Shown here piece by piece: positions 5,681 to 8,593 of a stretch of DNA of 8,593 nt. Under the pieces are notes generated by a model. It saw only the letters and a list, made by a program, of their open reading frames with translations. It made no database searches and was not told the origin of the DNA. The translations under genes and the position numbers were made by a program. Origin of the DNA: an uncultured Caulobacterales bacterium (GTDB lineage: Bacteria; Pseudomonadota; Alphaproteobacteria; Caulobacterales; Maricaulaceae); contig CALLME010000109.1 of NCBI GenBank assembly GCA_938007945.1, forward strand, positions 1 to 8,593, given 5' to 3'. Numbering within the stretch: position 1 is the first letter of the stretch; each line of letters starts with the position of its first letter.

Positions 5681-5743
5681 TTAACGTCCTTCTACCTTTA
5701 AGTGAATCCCGTAAATCAAAGGTTAACGGAAAATGAGAGTTAA
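5681..5743. promoter_or_regulatory. ctrA upstream control region: TTAA half-sites and GANTC
   Basis: Four TTAA half-sites lie at 5681-5684, 5698-5701, 5723-5726 and 5740-5743, with a GAATC at 5704-5708 in the middle. TAAA (5712-5715), seven bases, then TTAAC (5723-5727) is one mismatch from the CtrA consensus TTAA-N7-TTAA(C), so autoregulation is likely. A minus-strand TATATT just past the 5681 half-site is a candidate -10. The region is shared with the divergent FliJ-like gene, which CtrA may also control. Confidence 0.6.
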
Positions 5744-5850
5744 GCCCCCGTGTTTACACTTTATTTTTCACGTTCCTTCACGGAATTGTAGCTATGTAGC
5801 GCTATAAGAGCTTTCAATGAGTGGGAAAACCACCGTGAAATAATGGGTTT

Positions 5851-5857
5851 AGGTGAG
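5851..5857 (+). promoter_or_regulatory. ribosome binding site deciding the FliJ-like start
   Basis: AGGTGAG matches the 3' half of the ideal Shine-Dalgarno (AGGTGA). Its position suits the ATG at 5861 better than the in-frame ATG at 5843, which has no comparable site. Confidence 0.5.
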
Positions 5858-5860
5858 ATT

Positions 5861-6235
5861 ATGAACAGTGCGATGGATAAAAATGTCCGCCAAACAAAGT
5901 TCCAAATTGCGGAACTTCAAAAGCGGATTGCCGTATTAGAGGCAACAAGAGAAGACCTTGAGCGTCAAATTAGAAAGCTCAATGACAGTGTCCCTGAGGA
6001 CAAAGTGGATAGCAATGCGCAAAAGGACGGCTATGTAGCTTATGGCTCATACGCGCAGTCTGTGATTGCCCGCAAAGAGAACCTGCGCAACTCGCTGGAT
6101 GATATTGTGACGCAAACGTCGCATCTCTCGGGTGAGCTTCGCATAGAACTTGACGCGCTTGATAGTTTTGAACGTGTCCGTGCCCGTCAAATGGCGGCTA
6201 AAGCTGAAAAAGCGCTCAAGCGCCGCAGCGCTTAA
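5861..6235 (+). CDS. FliJ-like coiled-coil protein
   Basis: A 124-residue, almost wholly helical, charged protein with no signal peptide or membrane segment. Residues about 10-45 form a heptad-like coiled coil (Q-I-A-E-L-Q-K-R-I-A-V-L-E-A-T-R-E-D-L-E). A short Gly/Tyr-containing break (G-Y-V-A-Y-G-S-Y, about 57-64) is followed by a second helix (about 68-120) ending in a very basic K-A-E-K-A-L-K-R-R. The two-helix antiparallel layout and length fit FliJ, the stalk of the flagellar export ATPase FliI. Proteins of this kind next to ctrA are, to my memory, common in alphaproteobacteria. There is no fliI here, so another small coiled-coil protein cannot be excluded. An in-frame ATG at 5843 would add six residues. 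It is transcribed away from ctrA from the shared control region, so CtrA control is plausible. Confidence 0.55.
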   Translation: MNSAMDKNVRQTKFQIAELQKRIAVLEATREDLERQIRKLNDSVPEDKVDSNAQKDGYVAYGSYAQSVIARKENLRNSLDDIVTQTSHLSGELRIELDALDSFERVRARQMAAKAEKALKRRSA

Positions 6236-6340
6236 GAAAAACCACAAAGGCGGTAACGTGGGAGTGAGCCGCCAATGTGACCCATGATGTGATATCAGAA
6301 GATGTCACGTCTTAAAAAGTTTCTCGGGGGAGAGACGGTG
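6236..6340 (+). other. 3' region of the FliJ-like gene, partly structured
   Basis: No ORF is convincing here. A possible stem pairs ATGTGAC (6275-6281) with GTCACGT (6304-6310, one wobble), around the palindrome TGATATCA (6290-6297). It leads into the long hairpin that starts at 6341. It may be 3' untranslated RNA or part of a small RNA. Confidence 0.3.
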
Positions 6341-6409
6341 AGCAGGCCTCCAATATATCCGCGCGCGAGGGGAGCGAGCACGGGTAGATTGGCGGTCTGC
6401 TTTTGTTTT
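6341..6409 (+). terminator. very long imperfect hairpin with T-tract
   Basis: Arms 6341-6367 and 6375-6401 are strictly symmetric over 27 positions: 21 Watson-Crick pairs, two G-T wobbles (6346/6396, 6358/6384) and four isolated 1x1 mismatches (6349/6393, 6355/6387, 6362/6380, 6365/6377). The loop is AGGGGAG. TTTGTTTTG follows. It would end plus-strand transcription from the FliJ-like gene, but it is far longer than a normal terminator and may instead be the 3' half of a small RNA. Confidence 0.6.
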
Positions 6410-6435
6410 GGGGCGCGTAAATTTCACATGGTAGC

Positions 6436-6474
6436 AAAAAGCTTACGGCTTAGCCCAAAGGCTAAACCGTAAGC
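6436..6474 (-). terminator. terminator of the DUF417 gene
   Basis: GCTTACGG-C-TTAGCC (6441-6455) pairs with GGCTAA-A-CCGTAAGC (6460-6474) around a four-base loop, with one mismatch. On the minus strand it runs into five T (6436-6440 as A on the plus strand). It lies 10 bases after the gene's stop codon. Confidence 0.9.
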
Positions 6475-6484
6475 GTTGGGGGGT

Positions 6485-7006
6485 TTAAGCTGTGCGGCCG
6501 ATGCGCTTAAGTGCATCACCCGTGAGGAAAACGGCACTTGCTAGGAGAACGATGTCTTTAAGCAAGAACTGGCCAGGAACGACTGAGAGGGCTGGGAAAC
6601 CGCCGAGGCTAGCTTCCCAAACTGGCGCTGTCAGAAGATAGCTTGATGTGACAAAGAATGTCGCGAGCGCGCCGAGGGCCCCAATAAGTGCGAGCTTCGG
6701 AAATTTTGCACCAAGGGCAATGATAACAGCCAAAGTGATTTCGGTTGCGCCGATAAGGTTAGACGCGCCTTGCAGGCTGAAAACACTGTATAACCAAGAT
6801 GTCAACGGGCTAGAGGCGACGAGACCTTCAATAGCGCCTGCTTCATAGGCCGTAAATTTCATAGCTCCGATCCAGCCTAGAACTGTGGCGCCTGTAAAGC
6901 GAAGTGCGTTTACACCAATGTTGCTGATTTTTTCACCCAGCGCGTTGATTTGTGTTGCTGAAAATTCGGCAGTTGTTGTGTCTGAGAATGTTGCTGTCGT
7001 TGTCAT
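6485..7006 (-). CDS. DUF417/YkgB (RclC-like) inner-membrane protein
   Basis: A 173-residue membrane protein with about four hydrophobic segments (about 33-50, 73-96, 101-123 and 148-166) after a polar Thr-rich N-terminus of about 20 residues. The first segment includes V-L-G-W-I-G-A-M-K-F-T-A-Y-E-A-G-A-I-E-G-L-V-A-S-S-P-L, the hallmark W-x-G-x-x-K-F-T-x-Y-E-A-x-x-I and S-P stretch of DUF417. N-L-I-G-A-T-E-I-T-L sits in the second. In E. coli the family member RclC (YkgB) is part of the reactive-chlorine response, and the fold is related to DoxX. AGGA is seven bases before the ATG. The gene stands alone with its own promoter and terminator, and two TetR-type operators precede it, so induction by a small electrophile or oxidant is likely. 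No rclA or rclB homologue lies nearby, so I do not transfer the gene symbol. Confidence 0.87.
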   Translation of the reverse strand: MTTTATFSDTTTAEFSATQINALGEKISNIGVNALRFTGATVLGWIGAMKFTAYEAGAIEGLVASSPLTSWLYSVFSLQGASNLIGATEITLAVIIALGAKFPKLALIGALGALATFFVTSSYLLTAPVWEASLGGFPALSVVPGQFLLKDIVLLASAVFLTGDALKRIGRTA

Positions 7007-7020
7007 GTTATAGTCCTGTA

Positions 7021-7040
7021 GTTATAGACCAAATGGTCAA
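7021..7040. promoter_or_regulatory. TetR/RutR-type operator, start-proximal copy
   Basis: On the minus strand it reads TTGACCATTTGGTCTATAAC, with a GACCA-NN-TGGTC core. It stands 14 bases before the ATG, in the presumed 5' untranslated region. It matches the second copy at 16 of 20 positions. Confidence 0.75.
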
Positions 7041-7083
7041 GATTGGGTTTTAAAAAATACAGCTCGGTGGCTGCGATGAGATT

Positions 7084-7112
7084 GATATATGCGTAATAAA
7101 CCAATTGGTCAA
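7084..7112 (-). promoter_or_regulatory. sigma70-type promoter of the DUF417 gene
   Basis: On the minus strand TTGACC (7112-7107) and TATATC (7089-7084) are separated by 17 bases. The -35 box lies inside the operator at 7093-7112, so repressor binding would block polymerase. Predicted transcription starts near 7077. Confidence 0.6.
7093..7112. promoter_or_regulatory. TetR/RutR-type operator, promoter copy
   Basis: On the minus strand it reads TTGACCAATTGGTTTATTAC, with a near-perfect ACCAATTGGT core. Its centre is 72 bases from the other copy, about seven helical turns. The TTGACCA-NN-TGGTC form is that known for RutR and related TetR-family repressors. No tetR-type gene is present in the window. 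Confidence 0.75.
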
Positions 7113-7267
7113 TAATTTAATTATCACAAATCCGTGATGTCAAAAATACCTTATTTGACTGTCGTTTTGAGGGTTTTGTGACTGTGGGGGTCTAAATATC
7201 GACGGGTTATAGGGGAAAAGAGGGCGTACTTAGCTCCTTACAGAGACAATCATATAGCCGTAAAACA

Positions 7268-7290
7268 CCCATAAATAATTGTCCTATGGG
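7268..7290 (-). terminator. weak hairpin at the end of the TerB-like gene
   Basis: CCCATA (7268-7273) pairs with TATGGG (7285-7290) around an 11-base loop. On the minus strand TGTTTTA follows. The stem is short and overlaps the stop codon, so this is only a possible terminator. Confidence 0.3.
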
Positions 7291-7697
7291 TCAATCCGCG
7301 AGCCCGGAGCATCTAACCCATCATACTGCCAGAAAGTTTTGACAAGCGAGATGAGCCGTTTTTCTTCGCTATGATAATCAGCATCCGACAGGCTAATCAT
7401 TTCGAGCGCGTCCACAACGGCTTGCTTCTCAGGCCATTCTGCAAGTGACAGAATGAGTGTCGTAAGTGTGACGTCTTTGGGCGCCGTCGACCATGTTGCG
7501 TTAAGTTCATCCAAATAACATTCAAACCAGCTTTGAATAGTGGTCGGCGTCAGCGCATGACCGTCCTCATCCCTAAGCTCAAGTTTAGTGACGCTCATCA
7601 CGAGCGCCTGAATTTCTGTTTTATGGATATGCCCATCGGCCAGAATGACTTGCGATAAAAGACGCATAAGGTTTTGGGTTTGCGGCGCAATTGTCAT
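7284..7697 (-). CDS. TerB-like helical domain protein
   Basis: A 137-residue soluble all-helical protein. Two TerB-type repeats are visible: L-S-Q-V-I-L-A-D-G-H-I-H-K-T-E-I near residue 20, and I-S-L-S-D-A-D-Y-H-S-E-E-K-R-L-I-S-L near residue 105. Both show the A/S-D-G/A-x-(I/Y)-x-x-x-E pattern of acidic residues seen in TerB and the DjlA N-terminal domain, where they may bind metal. The middle (Q-S-W-F-E-C-Y-L-D-E-L) is more variable. Tellurite resistance should not be assumed, since most such proteins occur without a ter operon. No Shine-Dalgarno precedes the ATG; a perfect 13-base palindrome covers it, and a possible -10 lies so close that a leaderless mRNA is conceivable. It is 66 bases downstream of the anti-sigma-like gene on the same strand and may share its transcript. 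Confidence 0.7.
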   Translation of the reverse strand: MTIAPQTQNLMRLLSQVILADGHIHKTEIQALVMSVTKLELRDEDGHALTPTTIQSWFECYLDELNATWSTAPKDVTLTTLILSLAEWPEKQAVVDALEMISLSDADYHSEEKRLISLVKTFWQYDGLDAPGSRIDP

Positions 7698-7708
7698 AGT
7701 GCCACTAT
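7696..7708. promoter_or_regulatory. perfect 13-base palindrome over the TerB-like start codon
   Basis: ATAGTG-C-CACTAT covers the first two bases of the ATG (plus-strand CAT at 7695-7697). On the minus strand it contains TATAGT, a plausible -10 that would place the transcript start at or near the A of the ATG. It could be an operator, a hairpin hiding the start, or chance. Confidence 0.35.
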
Positions 7709-7763
7709 AATCGAGTTCTCATTTTTATCTAACGCTATTTCTGACGACGCGTTTTGAGAGTGA

Positions 7764-8234
7764 TTAAATATCCTCGCTATAGACCCAATCAAAGACATCA
7801 TCGACGCCCATATCGAGGGCGGCTTCGCGCCAGATTTCTGTCTCTTCAGTCGTGTTTTCAGCCGTGAGTGTTTGCTCGGTCGGAGCCGTCGTTTCGGGCG
7901 ATTGCAGAGAGAGCGTCGCAAAACCAATCGCGCCGACCATAACGAAAGTGGCGGCAACCGCGCGCCAGCTTATTTTGCGCGAAGGTGTGACGTCGTTAGC
8001 GGGCGTACCGTCTTGGGCTGGCAGATTTGCTATAATGCGCCGGCTGAGCAGATCGCTTGGGGCTGCGCTTGGCTTGCTAAGAGCTGCGTCGAGACGCTTG
8101 GCCGAAAGTAAATTTTCACCCAGTTCTTTTGCGTAAACGGCCAAGGCAATTTTACCCGCTTCTGGCTCGGGCCAGCGCGTTGTATCCGTGCCGTAGCAGT
8201 CGAGATAATATTGTGTTGTTTTGAGGTCCATCAT
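7764..8234 (-). CDS. single-pass membrane protein, probable anti-sigma factor
   Basis: A 156-residue protein. The N-terminal cytoplasmic part (1-90) carries Y-Y-L-D-C-Y-G-T-D-T-T-R-W-P-E-P-E (9-25); a Y-G-x-D-x-x-R-W-P pattern recurs in small alphaproteobacterial proteins paired with ECF sigma genes. A membrane helix follows (about 91-110, R-A-V-A-A-T-F-V-M-V-G-A-I-G-F-A), then an acidic periplasmic tail of about 46 residues ending D-D-V-F-D-W-V-Y-S-E-D-I. No HxxxCxxC zinc motif of the ZAS anti-sigma class is present. The ATG overlaps the sigma factor stop (ATGA) and has AAGGAG six bases upstream, so the two are translated together in roughly equal amounts. That pairing is the main reason for the call. 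The stress sensed is not evident. Confidence 0.6.
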   Translation of the reverse strand: MMDLKTTQYYLDCYGTDTTRWPEPEAGKIALAVYAKELGENLLSAKRLDAALSKPSAAPSDLLSRRIIANLPAQDGTPANDVTPSRKISWRAVAATFVMVGAIGFATLSLQSPETTAPTEQTLTAENTTEETEIWREAALDMGVDDVFDWVYSEDI

Positions 8235-8593
8235 ATGACGCTCCTTCTCTTATTTTGGGCCGCGTTTTCTAGCGCGGCTCTCAATTTTTTGCGCCCTCTT
8301 GAGAGGAGGGATTCATAAGCTTTCACACTCACGCCTAAAATCGTCGCGGCCTCTTTTTGCGATAGCTCATCAAAATAGCAGAGTGTGATTGCGGCGCGCT
8401 GCATGTCTGGCAAGGTCGCCATGGCGCGCCTGACTTTGCTTGCGTCATCATCCGCGCTTAACATTTCAACTGCACTCATGCGGCCGTCCTCAATATCGGG
8501 GACGCTGTCTGAATAAATTGGACCTTTGCGCTTGAGGATATCAAGGCATTGGTTCGTCGCAACGCGGCACATCCATGTCAAAAGTCGCGCCTT
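8231..8593 (-). CDS. ECF sigma factor, C-terminal part (5' end outside window)
   Basis: The frame is open to the window edge, giving the last 120 residues; a TTG at 8581 is internal, not the start. The visible N-terminus (L-L-T-W-M-C-R-V-A-T-N-Q-C-L-D-I-L-K-R-K) is the end of sigma region 2, which melts and reads the -10. After a short acidic linker, region 4 is complete: L-P-D-M-Q-R-A-A-I-T-L-C-Y-F-D-E-L-S-Q-K-E-A-A-T-I-L-G-V-S-V-K-A-Y-E-S-L-L-S-R-G-R-K-K-L, a helix-turn-helix that reads the -35. The size fits a normal ECF of about 170-190 residues with roughly a third missing. It is the first gene of a minus-strand set with the membrane protein overlapping its stop. It is not EcfG-like in context (no phyR or nepR seen). 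Confidence 0.92.
   Translation of the reverse strand, partial: KARLLTWMCRVATNQCLDILKRKGPIYSDSVPDIEDGRMSAVEMLSADDDASKVRRAMATLPDMQRAAITLCYFDELSQKEAATILGVSVKAYESLLSRGRKKLRAALENAAQNKRRSVI

Noticed and set aside
5843..5860. Six-residue longer start of the FliJ-like gene
   Set aside because: No convincing ribosome binding site precedes 5843, while AGGTGA sits correctly before the ATG at 5861. The choice is not certain.
7284..7697. Tellurite resistance function for the TerB-like gene
   Set aside because: No other ter genes are present, and the fold is shared by many proteins of unrelated role.
7852..8136. Plus-strand frames opposite the anti-sigma-like gene
   Set aside because: The membrane protein frame has a ribosome binding site, a coupled start and a clear transmembrane helix; the opposite frames have none of these.

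Overview
The window reads as chromosome of a stalked or dimorphic-type alphaproteobacterium, most likely the Caulobacterales/Maricaulales side (Hyphomonadaceae or Robiginitomaculaceae-like). The evidence is a CtrA protein nearly identical in motif content to Caulobacter CtrA, a ChpT phosphotransferase, GANTC (CcrM-type) sites in the ctrA promoter region, and moderate GC. The genus cannot be fixed from sequence alone. There are no tRNA, rRNA, IS or CRISPR signals.

Layout. (1) 1-1299, plus strand: the 3' end of ydbH, then ynbE and ydbL, an envelope lipid-transport set, closed by a strong terminator at 1322-1357. (2) 1438-4827, plus strand: chpT, then a three-gene set with overlapping or near-touching ends: a CheA-like protein that has lost its key catalytic residues, an intact single-domain CheY-like receiver, and a CheR-like protein with altered signature residues. 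(3) 4875-4905: a bidirectional terminator separating this set from convergent ctrA (4936-5631, minus). (4) 5632-5860: regulatory DNA between ctrA and a divergent FliJ-like coiled-coil gene, with two GANTC sites and four TTAA half-sites. (5) 6236-6484: an intergenic region with a very long hairpin plus T-tract (plus strand) and a separate terminator for the minus-strand gene. (6) 6485-7006, minus: a DUF417/RclC-like membrane protein, with two near-identical TetR/RutR-type operators upstream, one overlapping a good sigma70-type -35. (7) 7284-8593, minus: a TerB-like protein, a single-pass membrane protein that is probably an anti-sigma factor, and the 3' part of an ECF sigma factor, which overlaps the anti-sigma gene by four bases.

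How it works together. ChpT normally carries phosphate from CckA to CtrA, so having chpT and ctrA within 4 kb puts two of the three relay components at one locus. The genes between them look like a chemotaxis CheA-CheY-CheR set that kept its receiver and lost kinase and probably methyltransferase chemistry. My best candidate for an undescribed system is therefore this pseudo-chemotaxis set, which may act on the CckA-ChpT-CtrA relay by binding rather than by catalysis. That role is inference; the residue losses are read directly by eye alignment to family motifs. The right-hand part looks like a separate envelope or oxidative stress region.
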